64,000 nucleotides of DNA from Owenia fusiformis. Its lineage: Eukaryota; Annelida; Polychaeta; Sabellida; Oweniidae. Both the position numbers and the translations under genes were made by a program. The DNA lies in contig CAIIXF020000006.1 in the NCBI GenBank assembly GCA_903813345.2, positions 36,483,936 to 36,547,935 on the forward strand. Direction: 5' to 3'. This document shows positions 11,168 to 21,678 of this stretch, piece by piece; the stretch's first letter is position 1, and each line of letters starts with the position of its first letter. The notes beneath the pieces were generated by a model. That model worked only from the letters and a program-made list of their open reading frames with translations, did no database searches and had not been told where the DNA came from.

Positions 11168-12277
11168 AGGTTAAGCTACACGTATAAATGCAAACCGTGA
11201 ACCTGAACGCGTAAGTCCACGCTCAAGTACACGTTTAGCTACACGTCTGAAACCATGTCAGTGGACGTGGAGCTATATTTATGTGGTGACTGTGTTTAAA
11301 GGTCATGTCTCTATGGTGTAATGGATAGCACTACCAAGTCGTGTCCGTTAGGCCTGGGTTCGAATCTACAGTAGTTGCATCAACACATTTTGTTTTTTTA
11401 TTTTTGCTGTATTTAATATTCAATGCACCCTCCATTACGATCTTCCCATGATCAAAAATAAATTCATCTAATTTTTAAAAATGAATATACTGTTTTTATT
11501 ATTACATTTTTATGTACACTAGTATCGTGTTGACCTATATTCAGCACTGCATTGATGAATGGGCCACTTATTAGGGCCAATATTCAATCATAAAGTGTAC
11601 AGGGGTAGAGATGCCAAACCAGGAAGTCTTTTTGTGTCTGTCAAAATCCATTTGTATCCTACACATCCCTACATCTTATCCAAATATGTTATTGATTAAT
11701 GAACATAACAGTATAATCTTTGGATTTACAAAGTTGTATGGCATTTCAAAAGTGTAAAAGTTGTTTTGAAGCATTTTTCTATAGCCATTTTCAAACCAAA
11801 TGTAGTGATAAGGCAATCGTAGGCCCTGGTTGTCATTTCATTTCGTTTAGTATACCTATTGTACTAAGCCCCGGGTATCAAATTGGCCCTACCTGTTGAT
11901 ATTGTACGGAATGAACAAACGATCACATTTGAAGTTGTCATTTACCCATTAAAATGTATTCTTATTTCCAATTAAGGATTGGGGTTTACCAATATAACAA
12001 GGAAGATTGTCTGTATCAAATATGGGCTCCAGGGCCATCCTAGAACATAGCTAAAATCAATCACGTAATGAGCGACGTGTAATCACTCATCTACACGTAA
12101 AAACCTGTAACTTTCATGCTTACCTGTAGAAAGTAGACTAAACTGACGTCATTTTCCTGCGCGCGCATAGAAGTAGAAGTACGCTGGCCCACAGGAAATA
12201 AACAAATCCGACGTCATTTATCTGCGCACGCATTGAAGTTCACGTTCAAGTTTTGTTAAATACGTGTAGCTTAACCT
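11168..12277. mobile_element. 1.1-kb TIR insertion specific to module A
   Basis: The ends are AGGTTAAGCTACACGTAT and its complement ATACGTGTAGCTTAACCT. Module B lacks the block at the equivalent place (about 35620). Near each end there are further ACGTG-rich motifs and a repeated TGACGTCATTTTCCTGCGCGC / CGACGTCATTTATCTGCGCAC pair around 12140-12235. It has no transposase ORF. It carries a tRNA-like segment. The target duplication is not clear. Confidence 0.75.
11307..11377 (+). pseudogene. tRNA-derived sequence (Pol III A and B boxes)
   Basis: TGGTGTAATGG fits the A box and GGTTCGAATC fits the B box, 37 nt apart by start positions, with a D-arm that still pairs (GTGT/GCAC). The anticodon and acceptor stems pair poorly, so this is a tRNA relic or SINE head rather than a working tRNA. 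A T-rich tract that could end Pol III transcription follows at about 11390. The D-arm resembles arginine tRNAs. Confidence 0.55.
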
Positions 12278-12837
12278 ATCTATTCACTCCAACTTATGCT
12301 CAACTGTCAATAAGCCCTCATGCAAACAAAGCAAATTGAGTCTAGAAAGAGATACCCTCTTAAGAAAGTTGGCATGTCTGAGTTCTGCATTTTTGTCATT
12401 ATTGGGCAAAATGTCCCAAAATATCAATGAAGCCATAAATCAATGGCTGATTATTCAGACAGGTTGAGGCCTGAAGGAGCTCCTTGATTTGGGGACTTAA
12501 ATATAATACAAAATGCTAACAATGGACTGTTTTCATTCTCTTAAGTTAATATGCGATATCACAAATTAAATGAAAAATGTTCTAATCATTTTGGATCATC
12601 CTGTACCTATTCAAAATTGTAAAATACTGAAATGTAAAGCAAGTACATGTACCATCTTTTTTATATGATCCTGAAATTCAATATAATGAAAAAGCAACTA
12701 ATTCAACATTTTTAGAATAAATAATTGTTTTTGGTGACATAAAAATCACAACCTGAAGCTATGGAATTATGACTGAATTTTCTTTAGCTTTCTTGAGATA
12801 GTGTTCAACGTTTGAAATTATAATAAGCATACATGTA
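12278..12837. other. Intron 1 backbone, non-coding
   Basis: Colinear with about 35630-36212 in module B with scattered substitutions. No exon or repeat is recognised. Confidence 0.5.
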
Positions 12838-14217
12838 CAGGGTGTCCCGAAAGTATGCCCCCCCCTAGGCAGACATATTCCAGTGTCCTCATAGTATATG
12901 TCATATATCATTTTAAAGCTTATCCAAAGTTACATTGATTTGCCAAGTATCATGGTTTAACTCCCAAATGGGAAAAAGTTAGTCATTTTAAAAGTTGGTG
13001 TTTTGTCAAAGTAAAGTTCAATTTTACACCGCATAACTAGTGAATGAGTCCCCCCTTGGCCATGTCAACAACAGCAATTATTTTCAGATATGACCTTAAA
13101 AGCCCTTCAAATAGGGATGTGGAATTTTGTAACCCTCTTAAAACCTGTTAAGGCACTTTAGAAAAGTTTCCTTAGAGTTTCAAACCTCACTGTTCTCTTT
13201 TTCCAACTTAATATCCATCTGACCCGATAAGCATTGCTGCTGTTAAGATGGCCCGGGAGGACATATTGACTTTGGATTTGGTGTAAAATTGAACTTAATT
13301 TTGACCAAACGCTAAATTTGGGTTTGTGTAAAAAACCGGGTGACCGGGTAACTGGGTAAACGGGTGACTGGGTACTTAACGTTCCTAGCAGGGTTAGGAA
13401 TTTTTTTTATTTATAACGTTGGATCTGGACGATACATGTACGTTATTTTCGACGTCACGTTTTGAGGTTACTTCACATCGTAAGAACATTTTGACAACGT
13501 TAACTTTTAACGTTAAAACGTAATGAACCGATTTAGTGAGAACATATTGACATCTTTGTAACGTTTCCTTAACTCACAAATATTTTGAAGCCATTTCCAC
13601 AATGTTGAAATTCAACCATCCATCGACGTTTTGATGAATATCTAAATAACTTCAGATCAATACAGTCCATGAACTTCATTATTGACGTCATGTTTTTTTC
13701 AGGTTATAACAACTTTCTTTTTATACCATCACTAAATGTCTCATGTTTACGTTGCCTCGATGTGTAAAGAACGAAAATGTGCAACTTCTAGGAACTTATA
13801 TGCTACTTATGAGCAACGTGACATGAACGTCACTGTTCGCTGGATCGTTCACTGTGCTCTGTCTCGTATCTCGTATAGGGTAAAAATATCGAACAGCAGT
13901 GCACTCGGTAGGCTAAGTCTGTCAAGTCAATTCGCTACTATATATCGGGGGAAATGTGGAACTTTGAAAGTTGGTAACCCTGCTAGGAACGTTAGGTACC
14001 CGGTCGACCAGGTACCCGGTTACCCGGTCACCCGGTTTTTTACACAAACCAGCTAAATTTTGAAATGCATGTAATTTTTTCACATTTGAGGGTTGAACCA
14101 TGATGCTTGGCGAATTAATGTAACTTTGGATAAGCTTTAAGATGATATATGACACATACTATGATGACACTGGTATATGTCTTTCTAGGGGGGGGGGCAT
14201 ACTTTCGGGACACCCTG
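12838..14217. mobile_element. Mariner-type MITE with a second element nested inside
   Basis: The ends CAGGGTGTCCCGAAAG and CTTTCGGGACACCCTG are flanked by TA (12836-12837, 14218-14219). The inverted termini extend for about 150 bp (PuPy-rich CCCCCCTAG block, TCATTTTAAAGCTTATCC block). Module B carries the same element at 36213-36847 without the 732-bp inner insert, so this MITE was in place before duplication. No transposase is present. Confidence 0.85.
13320..14051. mobile_element. Nested 732-bp TIR element with ACCGGGTGACC repeats
   Basis: Inserted in the MITE above and flanked by a 9-bp duplication GCTAAATTT (13311-13319 and 14052-14060). Module B has the single site ACTAAATTTTG. The TIRs of about 75 bp begin GGGTTTGTGTAAAAAACC on the left and contain iterated CCGGGTNAC motifs, with the complement at the right end. 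The 9-bp duplication suggests a Mutator-like affinity, but that is only an inference. The interior has many ACGT motifs and no convincing ORF. Confidence 0.85.
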
Positions 14218-14734
14218 TATATTTGCATTGATCGCTGCTATTTAAAGAAAGCTAATATGTTTGATCTAGGCATGCTTTCATGCCAAATGATTCAAAATTG
14301 CAGGGTCACCATGTCTTTCTGAAAGTTTACACTGCAATACATCATTTCAACATGTTCAAGGGGAGACAATCTTAGGTTTCATTTCAAGTGGACATATTTA
14401 TTAGGATTTCTCAAGATTAAATATTAACACACATATTTTTTCAAATCAATGAGGAAGCACAAAGGGTAATATTTTGAAAATAGCATAGTACCACTGATAG
14501 CAAGAAGGTGCTGAACCCATTTGAGATTTTAATAGTATAGGCATGCATCCACCTAAAAACTCATTTGCACAAACTTGGAACATGAGAAAAATCATAACAA
14601 GGCACAGGACGTGAACGAGATCACACCATCAAATAGGCAGACACTATGAACAAGGAAAACTGTTCTCCTATTATGTTTACAAATTTCAAGAACAAGAAAA
14701 CAAGATGACCGCCCAAAAGTTAATCAGCTCTAGT
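14218..14734. other. Intron 1 backbone and edge of the A-specific insert
   Basis: Positions 14218-14600 align with about 36850-37280 of module B. From about 14600 the sequence has no counterpart in B, and from about 14699 it matches the end of the 145-bp repeat unit found at 18026-18383. Confidence 0.6.
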
Positions 14735-15154
14735 TACTCTAGTAGCTCATGCTAGTTGAGTATGCACTTCTATGTCCAGAGATTTTCTCTTCAGAAATCA
14801 TCTATGTGAAGGTCATTGATCAATTTTGGCTTGGTAACATATTTGCCACTGAAGGCGAAATAGGTCAAATGGCCACGCCCTTTTTTACGCGAATTCTCCC
14901 CCCCCCCATTTTTGCATCTCCGGAACCGTTGGACATAGAAGGTTGTGAGACCACTCAAAATGTCCGGAATGGCCACATTATAGGGGGTCAATAATACATA
15001 TGTATTTAAAAAAGTCAATGGTTCTCAAGATATTTGCCAAAAACTGATTTTAGCATGTTACGCACAACAGTTTTCATCTAACTTGCATCATTTAAGACTG
15101 AATCCGCAGCCTCTATCTAGTCAGATCAGCGAAGGAAACAAACTTTTTTGGTTG

Positions 15155-15230
15155 TTGAGTTGGCCAAGAGGTCTTAGGTGAATGGGTACCCTAAACCACG
15201 AGGTTGCGAGTTTGAGACACGTGTGCTCCG
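15155..15230 (+). pseudogene. tRNA-like relic in the left arm (leucine/serine-like A box)
   Basis: TGGCCAAGAGG resembles the A box of leucine/serine tRNAs. It is followed by GGTTGCGAGTTTGAGAC, which resembles a decayed B box. A second copy of the B-box half (CCACGAGGTTGTGAGTTTGAG) lies at about 15321-15345. The complement is in the right arm. It probably represents a SINE or tRNA fragment captured in the element; it is not functional. Confidence 0.35.
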
Positions 15231-15437
15231 TATGTTCATTCTTTTATGAGTACCATATCTAGTATCTACAAGGAATGCTGATGTATTATGAGTATTGAAT
15301 ATCGATTGAGTTTAATTATAAACCACGAGGTTGTGAGTTTGAGACACATGTGCTCCTTGTGTTCATTCTTTAATGAGTACTAGTATCTACAACTAGTTAT
15401 CACTAGTTTTCATGTTATGTGTGGCTATCAATTGAGT

Positions 15438-16565
15438 TTATTTATGCGGATTTCTACACTTTGTGCCTTTACTACATCCACAAAACACAACACATTTTAT
15501 GTCCATTGCTCTGCAGGTAAATGTCTTGGAACTAATGCAGGATGTTGGGCATTTGCATGGAGGAGGTAGGTCATCAGGCCTGCATGGAACTGGCAGTATT
15601 ACAGGTGTACAATCATCTGTTGCTTTATAGCCATACTGGCATGGATCTGGTGTGATGATTTCAGGAATTAGAGCTTGTAACCACATCTTGCACTGCAGAT
15701 ATGCCCGCTTTATGTGTTCCTGTAGAGTTGATAAGCAGCACACAAGTTGGATAAAATCAATGTCTTTCTTTGAGTTGTGGTACTGTTCCCACCGATATTC
15801 ATCAAATGTGGAACAGTCTGTCTTCTTCAAACCGGATACAAAGAACTTCTCTGCATTCTTAATCATTTCTGGTGTAAGTTCCTCGACACCAAACCCTTCC
15901 AAAAGCGAGAGATCCATGGCTGATTTCATACCAGATAGTTTTGGACCAACTTTGCTGGTACTGTCACACCCGCTAAGTGCATGAATGGCTGGGAGACACG
16001 ATACCAAATTGTTGTCCAGTTGATCAACTAACAGGTGGACTGGAACAGTTTTCTTGTTTTTACAGTTACCAAGCTTTACAAACAGCTTCTGTAGTTGCCA
16101 GGTCTTTTTGATGTGGAAGATGAGGTTGACAAAGACATCTGTGTCAGGTGAGTCAACCAAGACTGATTGAACCCCATGATTCACAACACCATCATTGAAA
16201 TGGAACATGATTCTATCATCAGCTTCTTCTTGATTGCTTGAGAGCTCAACAATCTGCGTTTCAGTTCCAGCTTTCAGTCTTCTACATTCACCCCCATGTA
16301 CTCCTCCAAAGATAATTTCCTTTTCTGACATAACATTCCGTAGCATCCACTTGAATACATACTCTTGCAACCTTACTTTGTTCATCATTGAGCTCCAGAA
16401 CATATCAAGATCAACAGGGAGTTTCTGATTGTCAGACCTAATAGAGATAGTGATTTCTTCTAAAGAACTTCTCTGCGAACGTTCCATTTGCTTGATTGAT
16501 GATTTTTGATACACATCAAAAATAACATCTATTCTTGTGGAGTTGGAACCTTTAGCCAGGATGAT
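15438..16565 (-). CDS. PIN/FEN1-like nuclease-domain protein of the inverted-repeat element (5' incomplete)
   Basis: An open frame of about 376 codons on the minus strand ends at 15438. In protein order it shows an EADDRIMFH motif, SPDTDVF, and HALSGCDSTSKVGPK. These line up with the acidic EAEA, EDMD and GCDY...GPK motifs of XPG/FEN1-type PIN nucleases. A Cys-rich tail of about 45 residues follows (CKCPTSC, CVVFCGCSKGTKC). The frame stays open further upstream to 16622, but that part is antisense to the right arm and is probably not genuine; the true start or upstream exons are not seen. Multi-copy proteins with this motif set occur in invertebrate genomes. Nuclease activity is inferred from motifs only. 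Another view is that it is a passenger fragment captured by a foldback element. Confidence 0.6.
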   Translation of the reverse strand: MILAKGSNSTRIDVIFDVYQKSSIKQMERSQRSSLEEITISIRSDNQKLPVDLDMFWSSMMNKVRLQEYVFKWMLRNVMSEKEIIFGGVHGGECRRLKAGTETQIVELSSNQEEADDRIMFHFNDGVVNHGVQSVLVDSPDTDVFVNLIFHIKKTWQLQKLFVKLGNCKNKKTVPVHLLVDQLDNNLVSCLPAIHALSGCDSTSKVGPKLSGMKSAMDLSLLEGFGVEELTPEMIKNAEKFFVSGLKKTDCSTFDEYRWEQYHNSKKDIDFIQLVCCLSTLQEHIKRAYLQCKMWLQALIPEIITPDPCQYGYKATDDCTPVILPVPCRPDDLPPPCKCPTSCISSKTFTCRAMDIKCVVFCGCSKGTKCRNPHK

Positions 16566-17323
16566 GCTGATGATAGAATCATGTTCCATATCAATGATGG
16601 TGTTGTGAATCATGGGGTTCAATCAGTCTTGGTTGACTCACCTGACACAGATGTCTTTGTCAACCTCATCTTCCACATCAAAAAGACCTGGCAACTACAG
16701 AAGCTGTTTGTAAAGCTTGGTAACTGTAAAAACAAGAAAACTGTTCCAGTCCACCTGTTAGTTGATCAACTGGACAACAATTTGGTATCGTGTCTCCCAG
16801 CCATTCATGCACTTAGCGGGTGTGACAGTACCAGCAAAGTTGGTCCAAAACTATCTGGTATGAAATCAGCCATGGATCTCTCGCTTTTGGAAGGGTTTGG
16901 TGTCGAGGAACTTACACCAGAAATGATTAAGAATGCAGAGAAGTTCCTTGTATCCGGTTTGAAGAAGACAGACTGTTCCACATTTGATGAATATCGGTGG
17001 GAACAGTACCACAACTCAAAGAAAGACTTGATTTTATCCAACTTGTGTGCTGCTTATCAACTCTACAGGAACACATAAAGCGGGCATATCTGCAGTGCAA
17101 GATGTGGTTACAAGCTCCAATTCCTGAAGTCATCACACCAGATCCATGCCAGTATGGCTATAAAGCAACAGTTCCATGCAGGCCTGATGACCTACCTCCT
17201 CCATGCAAATGCCCAACAACCTGCATTAGTTCCAAGACATTTACCTGCAGAGCAATGGACATAAAATGTGTTGTGTTTTGTGGATGTAGTAAAGGCACAA
17301 AGTGTAGAAATCTGCATAAATAA
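16566..17323 (+). pseudogene. Inverted, broken second copy of the PIN/FEN1-like C-terminal region
   Basis: The complement of 15438-16223. It lacks the N-terminal part because the unique centre reads only into the minus-strand copy. A 1-nt deletion at about 17027 (KKDIDFIQ versus KKDLILSN) shifts the frame. A 27-nt in-frame deletion at about 17170 removes DDCTPVILP. The Cys-rich tail and stop remain recognisable to 17323. It diverges from the left arm by only scattered changes, so the arms were recently identical. Confidence 0.8.
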
Positions 17324-18025
17324 ACTCAATTGATAGCCACACATAACATGAAAACTAGTGATAACTAGTTGTAGATACTAGTACTCATTAAAGAATGAAC
17401 ACAAGGAGCACATGTGTCTCAAACTCACAACCTCGTGGTTTATAATTAAACTCAATCGATATTCAATACTCATAATACATCAGCATTCCTTGTAGATACT
17501 AGATATGGTACTCATAAAAGAATGAACATACGGAGCACACGTGTCTCAAACTCGCAACCTCGTGGTTTAGGGTACCCATTCACCTAAGACCTCTTGGCCA
17601 ATTCAACAACCAAAAAAGTTTGTTTCCTTCGCTGATCTGACTAGATAAAGGCTGCGGATTCAGTCTTAAATGATGCAGGATAGATGAAAACTGTTGTGCG
17701 TAACATGCTAAAATCAGTTTTTGGCAAATATCTTGAGAACCATTGACTTTTTTAAATACATATGTATTATTGACCCCCTATAATGTGGCCATTCCGGACA
17801 TTTTGAGTGGTCTCACAACCTTCTATGTCCAACGGTTCCGGAGATGCAAAAATGGGGGGGGGAGAATTCGCGTAAAAAAGGGCGTGGCCATTTGACCTAT
17901 TTCGCCTTCAGTGGCAAATATGTTACCAAGCCAAAATTGATCAATGACCTTCACATAGATGATTTCTGAAGAGAAAATCTCTGGACATAGAAGTGCATAC
18001 TCAACTAGCATGAGCTACTAGAGTA

Positions 18026-18383
18026 AGTACTTGATATCCTTTATCATTTGTGTAAATTTGAAGGAAATCCGATGAGCGGTTTTCCTGAAATGGCGATGAC
18101 AAGATTTTTCGAAAAACCTTCAAAATGGCCACCAGAAAACAAGATGGCCGCCCAAAAGTTAATCAGCTCTAGTACTTGATATCCTCTATCATGTGTGTAA
18201 ATTTGATAGAAATCCGATGAGCGGATTTTCTGAAATGGTGATGACAAGATTTTTCCGAAAAATCTTCAAAATGGCTGCCAGAAAACAAGATGGCCGCCCA
18301 AAAGTTAATCAGCTCTAGTACTTGATATTCTCTATCATTTGTGTAAATTTGAAGGAAATCCAATGAGCGGTTTTCCTGAAATG
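18026..18383. repeat. 145-bp tandem repeats (left part)
   Basis: Units of about 145 bp start AGTACTTGATAT at 18026, 18171 and 18317. Each contains GATGAGCGG, GATGACAAGATTTTT and CAAGATGGCCGCC motifs. The third unit is interrupted at 18384 by another element and resumes at 21265. Part of a unit also lies left of 14735, so the inverted-repeat element inserted into the same array. Confidence 0.85.
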
Positions 18384-19149
18384 CAGAGCTGTCAAGTGTC
18401 CCGCGAATGGCGGGATTATCCCGCGAATTTGATCAAAATTTGGCGAATTCGCGTGTCCCGCAATGTCCCGCGAAGTCCCGCAAATGTCGGCTTTGACCTC
18501 CGCGAATTTTCAAAATTGTAACAATCCCCGAGGCTAAATAATTGCGATTATCTTGTGATATACAGTGTAAGAAGCTAAACCCCGATAGGGGTCAACCCAG
18601 TTGTCCGAAACCCAATTCTCCGAATCCGATCAGTTTTCCGAAACCCAGTTGTCCGAAACCCAGTTGTTCGAAAATAAGTTAGCCCACGAAAGTTCATGGG
18701 TAACTTGAGAACTAGAAAATACAACCAAATACTTTTTTGAACGTACAATAGCAATATTTCTCACCTAACGTCTTCATAGTTTTAGGAACGTATTTTAAAT
18801 GCATGATAGCGAAATATATCAAAATACTATATCTACCTAATGTAGTTATGTAGTGTTCACAAAGTTTTGAAACATATTTTATCTAGATACTTCAGAAATT
18901 AACTTATCCAATAAATTACTTTACTAGTTCTAGTATCTTGCATGACTCATTCATAAGAATTCTTTAATATTCTACCTCATTCCCAATATGTCCTCAGACA
19001 GGCAAGAAATTGAAGTCACACCCCTTTGTTTGCGTGACAGAATATGCCACGCAAAATACTTATACGCACTTTCTCTGATTATTGTAAAGCAAATACAGTT
19101 TAGGAGAAGAAAATAATAAATAAACGTTACGCGGTAAACACGATACAAA

Positions 19150-19745
19150 AATATGTCATATTCCGCAACGAATATGGCATATTCACTTGCGGTGTATGAC
19201 AGATTCACCTGCGGTATATGGCATACACACTAACCAATGAGAACGTGATACGGAAGTACGCAATTGTCAATTGCATCGATTGAACGAACAAGTTTAACTT
19301 TATAAATTATTATATTGATTACTGAATCGACAGTACTGTGTATCGAATATATTAACTTATGCAGAAGTATCAGTCACCAATCTCACGTAATAAACTTACT
19401 CAATCAATCCAGAATTCATATATTAGTACTCGACGCACTAACTATATTGGTAGTCCAGCGTAGTTTTACATTTAGAGTCGATTCTCGCAACCAATCACAC
19501 CAAGGCTTTCTGCATCACGTTTTCACCTGCGGTATATGTCATATTCACCTGCGGTATATGGCATATTCCGCAACTGAGTATGACATATTCCGCAGTTGAG
19601 TATCGGATATTCACTGAAATCAATGTATCGCATATTCACTGCGGAATATCGCATACTCACCTGCGGAATATGCCATATACCGCAGGTGAGTATGGCATAT
19701 TCACCCGTATCACAAATACCGCGCAACCATGAATGTATGCCATAT
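19150..19745. repeat. Clustered palindromic motif (ATATTCACCTGCGGTATATG)
   Basis: At least ten copies in both orientations of an approximately 20-bp motif combining CACCTGCGG with ATATGGCATA or ATATGCCATA, in two clusters (19150-19230 and 19525-19745). The pairs can form nested hairpins. Small ORFs across it are a by-product of the repeat. Confidence 0.75.
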
Positions 19746-20113
19746 ACCGCGTAACAATAAAAAACAAATGCCGGAAACGAATGCCGAAAAATAAATCCCA
19801 AGTGATTAGTTTTAGAATGTTTTGTTCTTTTACGATTTGATAAGAGACAGAGACTAAGAAATTAAATACGACGAAATATTTTGACAACGTAATATTGTAT
19901 ACTGTTTTATTTTTAAAGTTCCATGCATTAACTTCTTTTATCTGTTTCAAAATGTTTCATTTTATTTTGCCTATAAAAAAGAGATCGAAGAAGTTAAGAT
20001 AAACTGTTCCGTAACATATATTGTGTTTTAATAACCGTTTTTAGGATCACAATGTAAAATAAATCCCCCGTTCCTGCCATTCTAGTAGCACCATGTAATG
20101 GGTGCAATTCTAA

Positions 20114-20135
20114 GTGAGAGAGAGAGAGAGAGAGA
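20114..20135. repeat. (GA)n microsatellite
   Basis: About ten GA dinucleotides in a row, inside the nested element. Confidence 0.9.
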
Positions 20136-21264
20136 TCTATAAACATCAGAGTGTGTCCATCCCATTAATTTGGCCAAATACATGGCATGAAACTGGCGTA
20201 AGCTTAACTTGGTCCGTCCCCTTTCTCTGGTAAATTATGACTATATTTTTCGGAGTAATGGGTTTCGGACAACTGGGGTGTATTCGGACCCCTATATGAA
20301 AAGGTACATTTTAATATATAACACAATGGGGGGTAAATGTTTCATAGTTGGTCACGAACGCCATAAGTGCAAAGTATTGTTCAGAATTTTTTGAATTTCG
20401 TTTGGATTACGGTACTCACAAGTGTGGTTTCTTGATAGTTTAAAGGTGCAACAATGAGTGGAGACTATATTCAATGATCATGGAACAGTGTCAAAATATA
20501 TTTAAGTTTGCCTGTTTCTTCAAGACTAACATATACTTTAAAATTATTAGTTCCAAAGAAACCCCCTGGATGAACATTATTTCAGCCGATATTCCTCAAA
20601 ATGGTGCATCCTAAAAATCTATAAGTGGGACTCCCTTTATAAAAGCTTTGAACTGAATTTACACTTCTTAATGCTGAAATTGATAGTTTATCCATACATT
20701 TTAAGAAAATAGGTATGTGAAAGAAGATGTTAAGCCAAATGTTGCCTTGATAGCTATGAAAAAGTAAAAGAATTTGATTTTTCTCTCTTCAGGCCTTGTT
20801 GCCCCTTTAATAACATTTCTATGCGTATTGTGTGGAATTGTGTTGACGTTTACTTAAGTTAAGTGCATTATATTTGATAAATCAGTATCTGAAAGTTTGA
20901 TTTGAGTACTTTTAAATTAAGCCCCAATCACGCAAATCCCTTGAATGTCCTGCGACATCCCACAAATTTAGGTGGATGTTTCGCCAATCCTGCAAATTTA
21001 AAGCACTTTGTCTAAAAAAGGTTGCCCCTCTATGAAGTCTTTGGTGGTTACCCTGTTAACTGTCCCGCAATTAGCGTGTTTGTCCCTCGAATGGTCCCGC
21101 GAAATCGATCGAAATTCGACCTATTGGCGCAATCACGCAAATTCCTTAAATGTCCCGCAAAATCCCGCTAATTTAGGCGGATGTCCCGCAAAATCCCACG
21201 AATTTTTGGCACTGGGTCTAAAAAATCTGTCCCGCGAGAAAATCTTTGGGGGTTGACAGTACTG

Positions 21265-21505
21265 GAAATGGCGATGACAAGATTTTTCGAAAAACCTTCA
21301 AAATGGCCGCCAGAAAACAAGATGGCCACCCAAAAGTTAATCAGCTCTAGTACTTCATAGGCTCTATCATCTCTGCGAATTTGGAGAAAATCTGATGAGC
21401 AGTTTTCCTCAAACGGCGATGACAAAAAGCGGGACGATCACGATCACGACCACGATCACGACCACGACCAGTATGACGACTATATCCCACCGATGGTGTG
21501 ATAAA
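21265..21505. repeat. 145-bp repeats resume; GATCACGACCAC microsatellite
   Basis: Positions 21265-21425 continue the interrupted 145-bp units. Positions 21434-21470 are an imperfect (GATCAC/GACCAC)n tract. Sequence from about 21506 (TATTCATATCCTGACC) again matches the intron of copy B at about 37281. Confidence 0.8.
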
Positions 21506-21678
21506 AAGTATTCATATCCTGACCAAATTCAGTCTAAATTGTGAAATCAAGAATTTGGCACCCATTTGATTCCATGAACCCTATAAATAAGCATCTTTAA
21601 ACATCTATAACATTACTTATTTTTAAGCATGAATATATGAAATATAATTTAATAAGAAATTAAACATTAATCTTTCAG

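Larger units (their letters stand above)
14735..18025. mobile_element. 3.3-kb element with ~1.5-kb terminal inverted repeats
   Basis: The left arm 14735-16223 and right arm 16566-18025 are near-perfect complements around a 342-bp unique centre. The block is flanked by AGT on both sides (14732-14734, 18026-18028). The uninterrupted target GCTCTAGTACTTGATA is visible in the neighbouring 145-bp repeat at about 18166-18181, so this is a true insertion with a 3-bp duplication. The ends read TACTCTAGTAGCTCATGC. The arms carry C-terminal coding sequence of a PIN/FEN1-like protein; the centre carries more N-terminal sequence. The right arm is 29 nt shorter because of small deletions. Superfamily unknown. 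Confidence 0.85.
18587..20294. mobile_element. Nested element with AGTTGTCCGAAACCCA ends
   Basis: The left end carries CCAGTTGTCCGAAACCC several times (18598-18665). The right end carries the complement, GGGTTTCGGACAACTGGGG, at about 20260-20278, with AGGGGT/ACCCCT at the outer limits. No ORF of note lies inside. Exact borders and target duplication are uncertain. Confidence 0.55.
18384..21264. mobile_element. 2.9-kb composite insertion with CCCGCGAAT-rich ends
   Basis: It splits a 145-bp unit. GAAATG is found on both sides (18378-18383 and 21265-21270), and the short inverted ends are CAGAGCTGTCAA and TTGACAGTACTG. Both ends are rich in degenerate TCCCGCGAAT/TCCCGCAAAT motifs (18400-18515 and about 20930-21235). 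No transposase was found. A further element appears nested at about 18587-20294. Confidence 0.65.
10602..21678 (+). other. Intron 1 of gene A (11.1 kb), loaded with mobile DNA
   Basis: Bounded by GTAACT at 10602 and TTTCAG ending at 21678. Parts at 10602-11167, 12278-12837, 14218-14600 and 21500-21678 align with the 2.4-kb intron of copy B (35089-37487). Everything else is insertion, described in separate entries. No additional coding exon was recognised, though one cannot be excluded. Confidence 0.65.

Noticed and set aside
11307-11377. Functional tRNA gene
   Set aside because: Anticodon and acceptor stems do not pair properly.
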